A stretch of 64,000 nucleotides of DNA from Pseudomonadota bacterium. GTDB taxonomy: Bacteria; Pseudomonadota; Gammaproteobacteria; UBA5335. Location of the stretch: NCBI GenBank assembly GCA_034189865.1, contig JAXHTV010000002.1, positions 1-64,000 of the forward strand, given 5' to 3'. The notes beneath the pieces were generated by a model. It saw only the letters and a list, made by a program, of their open reading frames with translations, ran no database searches and was not told where the DNA came from. Shown in pieces: positions 1 through 9,110 of the stretch (positions are counted from its first letter, which is position 1; the number at the start of each line of letters is the position of its first letter). The translations under genes and the position numbers were made by a program.

Positions 1-137
1 GCCACTGTGGCGGCAGTGCCCCAGGTTGCCGTGCGTGCGTAGGCAGGTAACAAGCTGCCATAAGCGGCGATAACGCCGCCGGAGGCGAGCCCCGCCACAA
101 AACGGCGACGGGTTAATTTTGGTCTTCGAAAAGTCAT
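1..137 (-). CDS. Copper resistance multicopper oxidase (CopA-like), N-terminal fragment
   Basis: Only the first 45 codons are in the window; the gene continues past the left edge. The peptide starts MTFRRPKLTRRRFVAG and continues into a glycine/alanine-rich hydrophobic stretch. This is a twin-arginine (Tat) export signal, with RRRF at residues 10-13. The wording of the RRRFVAGLASGG part resembles the leader of periplasmic CopA-type multicopper oxidases (TIGR01480), which oxidise Cu(I) in the periplasm. Tat export is seen directly. The CopA assignment rests on signal-peptide likeness only, since no copper-binding motif lies inside the window, so another Tat substrate is possible. Confidence 0.5.
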   Translation of the reverse strand, partial: MTFRRPKLTRRRFVAGLASGGVIAAYGSLLPAYARTATWGTAATV

Positions 138-609
138 GATCTATTGGCCTAGAAAGCATGAGTATCGCCAACTCATGGTAAAACTTGTACCTAACGCACA
201 GGTCAAGTCATATGTCGTGCTCGCCCTAGGATATGACGCTAGCGCAGCCGATTAGTCAATCGGCCAAAGCGGAAAACCAGGGCGGCCGAAGAGGTGCTCC
301 GCAGAGCTGGGGTATGGTCCGTGTCCGGGTAGTCTCGCAACCGACGGATCACGGATAGTCGCCGCAACGCATATTCCGCGCGTTTCACTTGTTGGAATAA
401 AAAAACACGACCATATTCTTATCATTCGGACGGAGATGATACCGCCGCCCGAGATCAAGAATTAAGAAACGACGACGATTTAAAAGTTTGAAGCCCGCCC
501 GACCCGAAACGCATTGGCGCGAACGTTTGCGTGACAATATCACCGTATAAACTCGAGCACGACGAGAAGAACACATGACGTTGACCATCGAGCGAAGCAT
601 CTGAGTGCG
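138..609. other. Intergenic region between copA-like gene and the GGDEF/EAL gene, with two inverted repeats
   Basis: No convincing gene is seen here; the short ORFs lack ribosome binding sites and family likeness. Two perfect inverted repeats stand out. One is GTCATAT at 207-213 with ATATGAC at 231-237. The other is GCCGATT at 247-253 with AATCGGC at 258-264, with a four-base loop. Both lie upstream of the minus-strand copA-like gene and could be operators. Neither is followed by a T run, so they are poor terminator candidates. Confidence 0.4.
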
Positions 610-3231
610 ATGAAGGCTAGTAACAATAGACCTGCGAAAGCAACCGAAAAAAGCCTCGAACACGATCGCTTGTACGAAGCGACGTTTGAGCTGGCACCGG
701 AAGCGATGGCGCTGATCGATATCGATCGTGCCCTGGTGGTCAAAGGCAACGCCCGTGCGCGGCAGTTGTTGCAGGCCGAGAAAGGCTCGGATTGGCCGGA
801 ACCACCGCTTTACTCGCTATTCCCTAAATTCCAACCGGACGGCAGCTTGTCCAGAAGCCATGTGGCACGGGTGTTCGAAACCGCGCTCGACGGACGCACT
901 CAAATACTGAGTTGCTGGCTAAAAGATCTCACCGGACGAATTTTCCCGAGCGAAGTACGCTTGGTGAAACTCCCTGTTTCCGGCCGCGAATTACTTCAAG
1001 CGACGATCCGTGATGTTTCTGAACAATATCGCGAGGAAACGCTGCGTTCGGGTGAAAATAAAATTCTCGCCAGCATTTCTTCGCCCACGCCATTGGCTGA
1101 TGTGTTAGATCAGATCAATCAGTTGGTAGAAGAAGTCGTCGCGCGATCAATTTCTTCAATCGTGCTGGTCTCCGAGGACGGAGGCTACATGATTCATGGC
1201 TCGGCGCCCTACCTCCCTGACGAATACAATCAAGTCGTGGACGGCACGGCAGTCGGCCCCGCCGTCGGTTCGTGCGGAACAGCGATCTTTCGGCGAGAGC
1301 GGGTGGTGGTTACCGACATCCGTTCGGACCCGCTCTGGGCGGACTATCAAGAGCTCGCCGAGCTGGCCCGTGTGCGGGCGTGCTGGTCGACACCGGTTAT
1401 CGCCGCCGATGGTCGAGTTCTGGCCAGCTTTGCGGTGTATTTTCGCGAACCCAAATCGCCAACCGCAGACGAACTGGCGCTCCTCGATCGCCTGGGACAT
1501 CTGGTTCGAATCGCGATCGAGCGGGTTCGCTCGGCCGAGGCCTTACAGCGAAGCGTCACCCTTTACGAAGCGACCTTCGAACAAGCCGGCGTGGGAATCT
1601 CCCACCTGAGCACCGATGGTCGATGGTTGCACAGCAACCAAAAGATGCGCGAGATCACCGGCTTCGACGACGCCGAACTTCTGGCCAAACACATTCAGGA
1701 AATTACGCATTCCGACGACACCCCGGCACTACTGGACGCGCTCGCTACCCTGGCACGTAAGCCACAAACCCGTTATCACGCTGAGATTCGCTGCTACAAA
1801 AAAACGGGGGAAACGGTTTGGGTAAATCTTGCGCTAACGCCGATCAGCAGCCTGGATGGGCAGAGCGCCCACTACATCTGTGTGATGGAAGACATCTCCG
1901 AGCAACACCGCCTCTCCGAGCAACTGTCCTACCAGGCAAGCCACGACGCGGTCACCGGACTCATCAATCGATACGAGTTTGAGAATCGACTACGAAAAAT
2001 CCTGCAAAATGCCTCCGCCGCTCCTAACCAGGCGGCCTTGTGCTATCTGGATTTGGATCAGTTCAAACTGGTCAATGACACGGTGGGTCACATTGCCGGC
2101 GACGAACTGTTACGGCAACTCAGCCGGGAGTTGACCCAAATCATCCCTGGCAGTGCCACGCTCGCTCGTCTCGGCGGTGACGAGTTTGGGGTCATCCTCC
2201 GGGATTACCCACTCAACGAAGCAGTGGAACTCGCCGAGCAACTGCGCGAAACGGTTGCGGAATTCCGCTTCAATTGGGACAGCAAAAACTTTCGTCTCGG
2301 CGCCAGTATTGGCGTGGTTGCGATTTCAGAACCCGAGTTCACCAGCGTCACCGACGTTCTTCGAGCAGCCGATGCCGCTTGCTACACCGCAAAGGATCAA
2401 GGCCGGAACCGAGTTTGTGTTTATCGGTCTGACGATAGCGACATTTTCCAGCGTCACGGTGAGATGGAGTGGGTGCAGCGCCTGACGCGGGCGCTGGATC
2501 ATAACCTGTTCGTACTGGAAGCGCAGCCGATTGTGACAACCGATCAGCCGTCCGGAGATCCCCACCACTACGAATTGCTGATCCGGCTGCGCGACGGCAA
2601 CGACCTGATTCCGCCCGGTGCATTTCTTCCAGCCGCCGAGCGCTATGCGATGTCGCCCCATATTGATCGCTGGGTTCTAAACAACGCGCTTAACTGGTTG
2701 GAGCGTTATCCCCACGCGATACCGCTGAGCGGATTCATGACCATCAATCTGTCTGGCGTGACGGTGGGCGATCCGAGATTTCACGATTTCCTGAGGGACG
2801 CCATGCGTGAGCGGATTCAACTGGCGCGGAAGATCTGTTTTGAGATTACCGAAACGGCCGCCATATCGAATTTGGCCATCGCGACCCAGTTGATCGACGC
2901 CCTACGAAAGCTCGGCTGTTCTTTTGCTTTGGACGATTTTGGCAGTGGCTTGTCTTCGTTCGGTTACTTGAAAACCCTTCCGGTCGACTACCTTAAAATT
3001 GATGGTTTGTTCGTCAAAGATATCGGGGACGATCCTCTGGACCGCGCGATTGTCCGGTCGATCAATGAAATCGGCCATGTGATGGGCAAGAAGACCATTG
3101 CGGAATTCGTCGAATCGGCGGAGATTCTGAACCATCTTCAACAAATCGGCGTCGACTACGCACAGGGCTATCACACTGGGCGCCCAAAACCGCTCATCCA
3201 GCTCGCTCCGGCGGAACACCGCAACCGCTAA
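610..3231 (+). CDS. PAS-GAF-PAS-GGDEF-EAL cyclic-di-GMP signalling protein
   Basis: 873 residues. Domains in order: PAS (about 20-130), GAF (about 150-320), second PAS (about 320-435, LYEATFEQAGVGI), GGDEF (about 440-605) and EAL (about 620-865). There is no transmembrane segment, so it is a cytosolic sensor. The cyclase motif RLGGDEFG is intact. The bases coding for the usual inhibitory-site RxxD read PGSA, so product inhibition through the I-site is not expected. The phosphodiesterase half keeps its catalytic set: E of ELLIRL, N of NLSG, E of FEITE, both D of DDFG, K of LKID, E of AEFVES and the final Q. It may therefore make or degrade c-di-GMP, gated by the PAS/GAF sensors. The gene is monocistronic. 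Confidence 0.93.
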   Translation: MKASNNRPAKATEKSLEHDRLYEATFELAPEAMALIDIDRALVVKGNARARQLLQAEKGSDWPEPPLYSLFPKFQPDGSLSRSHVARVFETALDGRTQILSCWLKDLTGRIFPSEVRLVKLPVSGRELLQATIRDVSEQYREETLRSGENKILASISSPTPLADVLDQINQLVEEVVARSISSIVLVSEDGGYMIHGSAPYLPDEYNQVVDGTAVGPAVGSCGTAIFRRERVVVTDIRSDPLWADYQELAELARVRACWSTPVIAADGRVLASFAVYFREPKSPTADELALLDRLGHLVRIAIERVRSAEALQRSVTLYEATFEQAGVGISHLSTDGRWLHSNQKMREITGFDDAELLAKHIQEITHSDDTPALLDALATLARKPQTRYHAEIRCYKKTGETVWVNLALTPISSLDGQSAHYICVMEDISEQHRLSEQLSYQASHDAVTGLINRYEFENRLRKILQNASAAPNQAALCYLDLDQFKLVNDTVGHIAGDELLRQLSRELTQIIPGSATLARLGGDEFGVILRDYPLNEAVELAEQLRETVAEFRFNWDSKNFRLGASIGVVAISEPEFTSVTDVLRAADAACYTAKDQGRNRVCVYRSDDSDIFQRHGEMEWVQRLTRALDHNLFVLEAQPIVTTDQPSGDPHHYELLIRLRDGNDLIPPGAFLPAAERYAMSPHIDRWVLNNALNWLERYPHAIPLSGFMTINLSGVTVGDPRFHDFLRDAMRERIQLARKICFEITETAAISNLAIATQLIDALRKLGCSFALDDFGSGLSSFGYLKTLPVDYLKIDGLFVKDIGDDPLDRAIVRSINEIGHVMGKKTIAEFVESAEILNHLQQIGVDYAQGYHTGRPKPLIQLAPAEHRNR

Positions 3232-3343
3232 CCGATTGAATAGGTGGAGGGTACCGCCTTAGTCGGACCACGCCGAATCAGCAACAGATAAACTACGAAT
3301 AATGCGCCACGCGTGCCGGCGCCAACGAAGCCATGGCGGGAAC

Positions 3344-3913
3344 ATGGGAAAGAAATTCGACACCATCAACGAGCGGCTGAAAGCTTTTATCGAAGCGCAA
3401 AAAATATTCTTTGTCGCTACCGCCGCTTGGGACGGGCGGGTCAACGTCTCGCCCAAAGGCTGCGATTCGCTCAGGATTCTCAACGGAAATCGATTGATCT
3501 GGCTTAATCTGACGGGTAGCGGAAACGAAACCGCAGCTCATGTGCAAGAAAACCCTCGGATGACGCTCATGTTTACCGCGTTTAGCGGCAACCCACTGAT
3601 CGTTCGCCTGTACGGACAGGCCGAATGTGTACACGCCTACGACGCGAAGTGGTCCGAGCTCTATCCTTTATTCCCAGAGATACCCGGCGCACGGCAGATA
3701 TTTGACGTTACGGTTGATTTCGTCCAATCGTCATGCGGTTTCGCCGTACCCTACTTCGACTACGTTTCCGAGCGCGACCAGTTAACGAAATGGGCCGACA
3801 AGAAAGGCGAGTCGGGTATTCGGGAATATTGGCGTGAACGGAATACTCATAGTATTGACGGGAAGCCAACGTACGTTTTGGAAGCCAAAGACGAACCCCC
3901 ACTATCCGATTAG
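3344..3913 (+). CDS. Pyridoxamine 5'-phosphate oxidase family protein
   Basis: 189 residues. The start is the ATG at 3344 with GGCGGGA just before it; an upstream in-frame ATG at 3302 gives an arginine-rich extension with no family likeness. The sequence is of the split-barrel FMN-binding type (IFFVATAAWDGRVNVSPKG, then NPRMTLMFTAFSGNPLIVRLYG), the pattern of small pyridoxamine-phosphate-oxidase-related proteins. The substrate cannot be read from the sequence. It is distinct from the true PdxH at 28146-28781. It is read in the same direction as the c-di-GMP gene, 112 bases after it. Confidence 0.85.
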   Translation: MGKKFDTINERLKAFIEAQKIFFVATAAWDGRVNVSPKGCDSLRILNGNRLIWLNLTGSGNETAAHVQENPRMTLMFTAFSGNPLIVRLYGQAECVHAYDAKWSELYPLFPEIPGARQIFDVTVDFVQSSCGFAVPYFDYVSERDQLTKWADKKGESGIREYWRERNTHSIDGKPTYVLEAKDEPPLSD

Positions 3914-4005
3914 TCTGGCAATCCGGATGCGAAACCGCTTCAGGATTGGGTCGGAAACCCACCATACCGCCTTAAAAACGTCATTTGGACGAAGAGACCC
4001 TTAGC

Positions 4006-4428
4006 ATGTCGAAAACAATAAAGCCTGTCGTCCAAGAAGAGAAAACGGGATGTGCAATCGCGGCCTCCGCAGCCTTGGCCGGCCTCTCCTATGCGCGTGC
4101 CAAGGAGATTGCGAATCGCCTCGGCATCTATGCCGAAGATTCGGCGTTGTGGTCCCAGACACATCCCATTCGCAGATTGTTGACCGAACTCGGAATCCGC
4201 ACGGCACCCGACGAATCAACATTCGTCAGCTGGACGTCTCTACCGGATTGCGCGCTACTGGCGACCAAATGGCGTTTGATCAAAGAGAAACCCTTTTGGC
4301 ATTGGGCGGTATTTGTGCGGGAAGGCCAGCACAGCTATGTGCTGGACTCAAGCAAAACACTTAAAACCCACATCCGAACCGACTTGGGGAGAATCGAACC
4401 CCGCTGGTACATCGAAATCATCCGCTAA
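4006..4428 (+). CDS. Small papain-like (C39-type) cysteine peptidase family protein
   Basis: 140 residues and no signal peptide. The N-terminus has the papain-like pattern Q10...TGC16AIAA, where the cysteine caps a helix. His99 lies in FWHWAVFV and Asp114 in YVLDSSK, giving a Cys-His-Asp set with an upstream glutamine for the oxyanion hole. This order fits C39-like peptidases, but there is no ABC transporter or bacteriocin precursor nearby, so the substrate is unknown. ATG 4006 is preferred over the TTG at 3985, which would add seven residues. The protein could be a peptidase, a transglutaminase-like enzyme or an inactive fold member. Confidence 0.65.
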   Translation: MSKTIKPVVQEEKTGCAIAASAALAGLSYARAKEIANRLGIYAEDSALWSQTHPIRRLLTELGIRTAPDESTFVSWTSLPDCALLATKWRLIKEKPFWHWAVFVREGQHSYVLDSSKTLKTHIRTDLGRIEPRWYIEIIR

Positions 4429-4656
4429 AGTGCGCTCCAAAAACCATCACGAGACACCCCGATCCGTCGGATTTACGCGGTTTCCACGCCGCTAAAGCCT
4501 CTGTTTTTAACCGGACGCGGGGTCAGCTTTCTGAAACACTGGCGAGATGTCGCGCCGTATTGACGTTGTTTACGTGTCCAAAAAGAGGTAATACCCGTGG
4601 CCCGGCTATGGTATTTTCTCTCATCTCACGGAAGGACCAACAACACGAGCGGGCCT
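4429..4656 (+). other. Intergenic leader upstream of pterin dehydratase
   Basis: This is a 228-base gap. It contains a strong ribosome binding site (AGAGG at 4584-4588) eight bases before a GTG at 4597 that is in frame with the downstream dehydratase. Starting there would add 20 residues absent from the family. No terminator or RNA motif was recognised. Confidence 0.4.
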
Positions 4657-5001
4657 ATGACCAACTTTCGAAACAAACGATGTAAACCCTGCGAAGGCGG
4701 CGTGCCACCATTGGACGACGCCACGGCTCGCGAATATCTGGCGCAGCTCGACAGCGGCTGGACGCGTAGTGCCGACGGTACGCGCATCCAACGGACATTC
4801 AAGTTTAGAAACTACTATCAAACCACCGCTTTCGTGAATGCCGTGGTGTGGATTGCACATCAGGAAGATCACCACCCCGACATCGCTTTTACGTACAACA
4901 AGGCGGATATCAGTTACTCAACGCATGCCGTGGGCGGATTGACGGAGAACGATTTCATCTGTGCGGCAAAGGTAGACGCCTTGATTCCGAAAGACGAGTA
5001 G
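4657..5001 (+). CDS. phhB: Pterin-4a-carbinolamine dehydratase
   Basis: 114 residues. It dehydrates 4a-hydroxytetrahydropterin to quinonoid dihydropterin, regenerating the pterin cofactor used by aromatic amino acid hydroxylases; in bacteria without phenylalanine hydroxylase the role is less clear. The family signature EDHHPDI is intact, and the N-terminal CEGGVPPL box is typical. The ATG at 4657 matches the normal family start. A GTG at 4597 has the better ribosome binding site but adds a non-conserved tail. The stop is three bases before rsgA, so the two are probably co-transcribed. Confidence 0.9.
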   Translation: MTNFRNKRCKPCEGGVPPLDDATAREYLAQLDSGWTRSADGTRIQRTFKFRNYYQTTAFVNAVVWIAHQEDHHPDIAFTYNKADISYSTHAVGGLTENDFICAAKVDALIPKDE

Positions 5002-5004
5002 TTC

Positions 5005-5907
5005 ATGGCGCCAGTGCAAAACTCGGGGGCGACCAACCGGGCACGGGTGGTTGTCAACTTTGGCGCCGAATTACTGATCGAGACCACCCAAGGTGAATTG
5101 ATACGCGCCAAGCCACGCAGAGGCGCGACGCTGCCGGTGTGTGGCGACTGGGTGAGCTACCAAATGGCGGATACACAAACCGCCCGAATCGACTCCATCG
5201 AGCCCCGTGCGAGCGCACTCTATCGCCCCCAGGGGCGTCATCGGAAACGCGTCATGGCCGCCAATGTCAACCAACTGTTGGTGGTGATTGCGCCAGAGCC
5301 GGCCCCGGATGCATTTCTGATCGACCGCTATCTGGTTGCCGCGGAAGTGGAAGGCATCAGTGCGCGGCTCGTCCTGAACAAATGGGATCTTGTGACCTCG
5401 GAGCAAGCTCCATACTACGAGTCGCTGCTGAATGAATACGAATCATTGGGGTACGCCGTCCACAGGGTCTCCGTACCCAGAGAGATCGGTCTGCAGAGGC
5501 TCAAAGAAGCGATCGACGAACATCTCAGCATTCTGGTGGGACAATCGGGTGTCGGTAAGTCCAGCTTGACCCGCATACTGATTGCCAGCAGCGAGGTGAA
5601 GGTCGGCGCTTTGTCCGAGGCCACGGGGACCGGTCAGCACACCACCACTGCTACCACTCTGTATCACGTTCCGAGCGGTGGCGATATTCTGGACTCTCCG
5701 GGAGTCCGGGACTTTAAGCTTTGGACCATGCCCATCTCGGACATTGCTCAGGGGTTTATTGAATTCTGCTCCCAACGTCCTTGTCGATTTCACAACTGCA
5801 CCCACCGCGACGAGCCGGAATGTGGCATACGGGATGCCGCGCAATCCGGGGACATATCACCCCGCCGTTATGAGAGTTACCTGCGCTTGGTACGCGAGCT
5901 AACCTGA
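5005..5907 (+). CDS. rsgA: Ribosome small-subunit GTPase RsgA (YjeQ)
   Basis: 300 residues. RsgA is a GTPase that checks late 30S subunit assembly and releases maturation factors. The domain order shows the family's circular permutation: an N-terminal OB fold (about 10-70), then G4 NKWD, then the P-loop GQSGVGKSS, then G3 DSPGVRDF. A C-terminal zinc knuckle follows (C-x5-C-x4-C...C near FCSQRPCRFHNC and PEC). The start follows directly on phhB with a three-base gap. Its 3' end faces the HIT gene. Confidence 0.96.
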   Translation: MAPVQNSGATNRARVVVNFGAELLIETTQGELIRAKPRRGATLPVCGDWVSYQMADTQTARIDSIEPRASALYRPQGRHRKRVMAANVNQLLVVIAPEPAPDAFLIDRYLVAAEVEGISARLVLNKWDLVTSEQAPYYESLLNEYESLGYAVHRVSVPREIGLQRLKEAIDEHLSILVGQSGVGKSSLTRILIASSEVKVGALSEATGTGQHTTTATTLYHVPSGGDILDSPGVRDFKLWTMPISDIAQGFIEFCSQRPCRFHNCTHRDEPECGIRDAAQSGDISPRRYESYLRLVRELT

Positions 5908-5999
5908 CCGGTGAACGGCCCCCGCCAAAAGGCTTAATCGCACCCACGGCGAGGCACGCAAAGTCCCTACCGCCTATCAGTGAATAACTCGCGTCCTAC

Positions 6000-6344
6000 T
6001 TAGCCCGGCGGCCAAGTCATCTGCCGACCGCCCAACAGGTGCAGATGAAGGTGGTACACCGTTTGCCCTGCAGCCAAATTGCAGTTCATGACCGTGCGAA
6101 AACCTCGATCGGCGATGCCGACTTCCTGCGCGATGTGTCGCGCGGCCAAGTACAGTTTCCCCACCAATTCGCCATCTTGGGGCGTCAAATCGTTGATCGT
6201 TGGGATGTGTTTGCGCGGAATCACCAGAATATGCGTCGGCGCTTGGGGGTTGATGTCATGAAAGGCGAACACATCTTCATCTTCGTAGGCCACCTTGGCA
6301 GGTATCTCACCGCTTAGCATTTTGCAAAAAATACAGTCAGCCAT
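6000..6344 (-). CDS. HIT family nucleotide hydrolase (HinT-like)
   Basis: 114 residues, the usual size of HinT purine nucleoside phosphoramidases. The histidine triad HLHLHLLGG lies near residues 97-105, and CIFCKMLSGEIPA near the N-terminus carries the paired cysteines common in bacterial members. The enzyme hydrolyses AMP-linked phosphoramidates; its physiological substrate is unsettled for the family. A GAGGGG ribosome binding site precedes the ATG. It lies downstream of recR with a 35-base gap and the same orientation. Confidence 0.93.
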   Translation of the reverse strand: MADCIFCKMLSGEIPAKVAYEDEDVFAFHDINPQAPTHILVIPRKHIPTINDLTPQDGELVGKLYLAARHIAQEVGIADRGFRTVMNCNLAAGQTVYHLHLHLLGGRQMTWPPG

Positions 6345-6379
6345 GTAGGCACCCCTCTCCCTGCTGTACCTGAGGTCTA

Positions 6380-6994
6380 TTACGAAACCGGATCGCGGTG
6401 GATGGTTTGTCTTCCGCTGAAAGCGTGTGACAGCGTCCCGCCGTCGACATATTCCAGTTCACCCCCCATCGGGACGCCATGCGCGATTCGCGACGCTTTG
6501 ACGTCATGTCGGGGGGCGATCTCGGCGATGTATTGTGCTGTCGCCTCACCCTCGACCGTCGGATTGGTGGCGATGATCACTTCGGATACCGGACCAGCGA
6601 ATCGCTGCTCCAACAGATCCAGGCCAAGCTCGGTCGGCCCAATGCCATCCAGTGGTGATAAATGCCCCATCAACACAAAATATCGCCCTTGATAAAATCC
6701 GGCATTCTCGATGGCCAAGACGTCTGCTGGCGTCTCCACCACGCAGATCATGGAAGCATCCCGACGCTCATTGCTACAGATCGGACACAAATCGTTCTCG
6801 CTGAACATCCGGCAGGACTGACAATGACCGATGGTATCAACAGCCGTCGACAAGGCCGTGGCCAACGCTTTGGCCCCATCTCGGTTGCGTTCGAGCAGGT
6901 AAAAGGCCATGCGCTGGGCCGACTTGGGACCCACGCCGGGTAATAGCCTTAAGGCTTCGATCAGTTGAGCCAGACGAGGCGAAAACACACTCAC
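6380..6994 (-). CDS. recR: Recombination mediator protein RecR
   Basis: 204 residues. RecR acts with RecF/RecO to load RecA on SSB-coated gaps. Seen in order: a helix-hairpin-helix ([15 protein letters not shown]), a C4 zinc finger (CQSC...CPIC, about 57-72), and a Toprim domain starting [13 protein letters not shown]. It ends in a Walker-like tail. It starts with GTG at 6994, six bases after the ybaB stop. The dnaX-ybaB-recR order is the classical gammaproteobacterial operon. Confidence 0.97.
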   Translation of the reverse strand: MSVFSPRLAQLIEALRLLPGVGPKSAQRMAFYLLERNRDGAKALATALSTAVDTIGHCQSCRMFSENDLCPICSNERRDASMICVVETPADVLAIENAGFYQGRYFVLMGHLSPLDGIGPTELGLDLLEQRFAGPVSEVIIATNPTVEGEATAQYIAEIAPRHDVKASRIAHGVPMGGELEYVDGGTLSHAFSGRQTIHRDPVS

Positions 6995-7000
6995 CGGTCG

Positions 7001-7309
7001 CTAGCTCCCACTGGGTCCGCCAAACCCGCGGGCCATACCACCGACCTTCTGACTGAGCATCTTGTCCGCCTTATGGACGGCGTCGTTAAAGGCAGCGGCA
7101 ATCAAATCCTCCAGCATCGACTTGTCGTCCATCACGCTGTCGTCGATTTGGACTCGACGCACTTCTCGGCGGGCGTTGATCACCACCTCGACCAGTCCGC
7201 CAGCCGCTTCGCCGGTGACTTCCAGGTTATAGAGATCTTTGGCTGCCTGCTGCATGTCTTGGCCCATCTGCTGGGCTTGCTTGAACAATTTGTCAAAAGG
7301 GCTACTCAT
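7001..7309 (-). CDS. ybaB: Nucleoid-associated protein YbaB/EbfC
   Basis: 102 residues. The YbaB family forms tweezer-like dimers that bind DNA. It starts MSSPFDKLFKQAQQMG and has the conserved TGEAAGGLVEV strand and a helical C-terminal half. It sits between dnaX and recR, as in most gammaproteobacteria, with a 28-base gap to dnaX. Confidence 0.96.
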   Translation of the reverse strand: MSSPFDKLFKQAQQMGQDMQQAAKDLYNLEVTGEAAGGLVEVVINARREVRRVQIDDSVMDDKSMLEDLIAAAFNDAVHKADKMLSQKVGGMARGFGGPSGS

Positions 7310-7337
7310 TGGTGTTTTCTCCGTCAGCGCCGGGGCG

Positions 7338-8972
7338 CTAATCGATGGGTTTTACCCGTTTTACTTCCGCACCCATGTGTTCTTGCAACAGCTGAACGTT
7401 GGGGTCGTGTTCCGCCGCCTCCCGGGCTTCCAGTTCGTGCTGCGCACGGGCGGCGGCTTCGACGCGAGCCGGTGTCGACTCCAGCGTAGCCAGTTCAATT
7501 TTCAAAGCCAGGTTTGGTCGTTTGAAGTGCGTCCGTAGCGCCGACTGTAAGCGCTCCACTGCGACCGGGGTCTGCAGCTGCGAAAATTCCTGATCCAGTT
7601 GAAGAACGATGTGATCGCCTTGCATCGATTTCAAGGTGCTGTTCATCGCCAACTGCTGGGTCATGCCCCCCAACCGCAGTTTTTCGAGCTGCGATGACCA
7701 GTTGTCATCGCCGGCGGCATCTCCTACTGGAGACTTGGTCATCGGTTGCGGTAGGTCGTCGGGTCGCTCAGCAGCCGACTGACGTTGTTCGCCCTTGCCC
7801 GGGATACGCCGTCTGGAAGTGGGGTCTGGCTGGGGCGCCTTGGGCGCAACCGGAGCCGATGGCGACGCGGTGTGTGTCTGCGTCGTGTTCTTCATCGGGT
7901 GAAAAGCGAACAAGCGAAGGGCCGTCATTTCGAAACCCACAGCAGGGTCAGGCGCGAGCGGCAACTCACGCTTTCCGATCAGACAGAGTTGATAGAAGAC
8001 TTGAATATCTTCCGGCGAAATAGCCGCTGCCAGATCGTCAATCAGGCCCGATTCCATTACAGCATCCGAACCTTGACCCAGTGTTTTAATAAACGCCATT
8101 TGCTGGAGCGTACTGGCGATTTCGTCCAGCAGACCGGAATAGTCAACGGCTTGTTCGCGCAGCCGCGTCAACAAATCGCGCAAAGCTTTCGCATCGCGCC
8201 GGATCAGTGCGTCCAGAAATCCGCGGACCTGCGTTTGGTCAATCGCCCCCAACATGCTGCCCACCTCTTCCGCCACCAGCCTTCCGGCGCCGAAGGCGAT
8301 GGCCTGATCGAGCAGACTCAATGCATCACGCATGCTGCCATCGGCCGATTTGGCAATCAGCGCCAAAGCCTGCGGCTCGGCTGAAACGTTTTCTGCATCA
8401 GTGATTTTCTTGAGCTGCGTTTGAATAAGATCGGGCGGTAGTCGTTTGAGATGAAACTGAAGACACCGCGAGAGTACCGTGATGGGTAACTTACGGGGGT
8501 CTGTCGTACAAAGCAGAAACTTCACATGTTCCGGGGGTTCCTCCAACGTCTTCAACAACGCGTTGAAAGAATGCGTCGATAACATGTGCACTTCGTCGAT
8601 GAGATAAATCTTGTAGCGCCCCCGCGTGGGTGCGTACTGCACGTTGTCAAGCAACGTCCGGGTATCATCGACTTTGGTGCGGGAAGCCGCATCGACTTCG
8701 ATCAAATCGATAAAACGTCCCGCGTCGACATCCTGGCAGGCTGCACACTCGCCGCACGGTGTGGCGGTCATGCCCTGCTCACAGTTCAAACACTTGGCCA
8801 GGATGCGGGCAATGGTGGTTTTACCCACCCCACGGGTGCCGGTGAATAGAAAAGCGTGATGGAGTCGCTGCTGTTCCAGACCGTTGGACAAGGCACGCGC
8901 AACATGCTCCTGCCCGACCAATTCGGCAAAACTGCGGGGACGCCATTTGCGCGCAAGAACCGTATAACTCAT
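7338..8972 (-). CDS. dnaX: DNA polymerase III subunit gamma/tau
   Basis: 544 residues. This is the clamp-loader ATPase of the replicative polymerase. The start is the ATG at 8972 giving MSYTVLARKWRP, the universal N-terminus; the upstream GTG at 9023 adds 17 unrelated residues. Motifs: Walker A GTRGVGKTT, zinc-binding cysteines (CLNC...CGEC...C), DEVH Walker B, and sensor SRC. Domain III is followed by a proline/serine-rich linker and the tau-type C-terminus. I saw no A-rich slippery run near the domain III boundary like the E. coli frameshift site, so a short gamma form is not supported here. Confidence 0.96.
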   Translation of the reverse strand: MSYTVLARKWRPRSFAELVGQEHVARALSNGLEQQRLHHAFLFTGTRGVGKTTIARILAKCLNCEQGMTATPCGECAACQDVDAGRFIDLIEVDAASRTKVDDTRTLLDNVQYAPTRGRYKIYLIDEVHMLSTHSFNALLKTLEEPPEHVKFLLCTTDPRKLPITVLSRCLQFHLKRLPPDLIQTQLKKITDAENVSAEPQALALIAKSADGSMRDALSLLDQAIAFGAGRLVAEEVGSMLGAIDQTQVRGFLDALIRRDAKALRDLLTRLREQAVDYSGLLDEIASTLQQMAFIKTLGQGSDAVMESGLIDDLAAAISPEDIQVFYQLCLIGKRELPLAPDPAVGFEMTALRLFAFHPMKNTTQTHTASPSAPVAPKAPQPDPTSRRRIPGKGEQRQSAAERPDDLPQPMTKSPVGDAAGDDNWSSQLEKLRLGGMTQQLAMNSTLKSMQGDHIVLQLDQEFSQLQTPVAVERLQSALRTHFKRPNLALKIELATLESTPARVEAAARAQHELEAREAAEHDPNVQLLQEHMGAEVKRVKPID

Positions 8973-9110
8973 CGGTGAACAACTATGAGGCAGCCCGATG
9001 CCGCCGTGTGACCAAACCGACATTCTAGCCCAATCGATAGGTCACGGTATGCAGTGAGCACGGATTTGCACCGCTGGTGCGTAATCAGACCAACCAAACT
9101 CGGCTATTTG

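Noticed and set aside
7338-8972. Programmed frameshift in dnaX
   Set aside because: No A-rich slippery heptamer followed by a stem-loop was seen near the domain III boundary.
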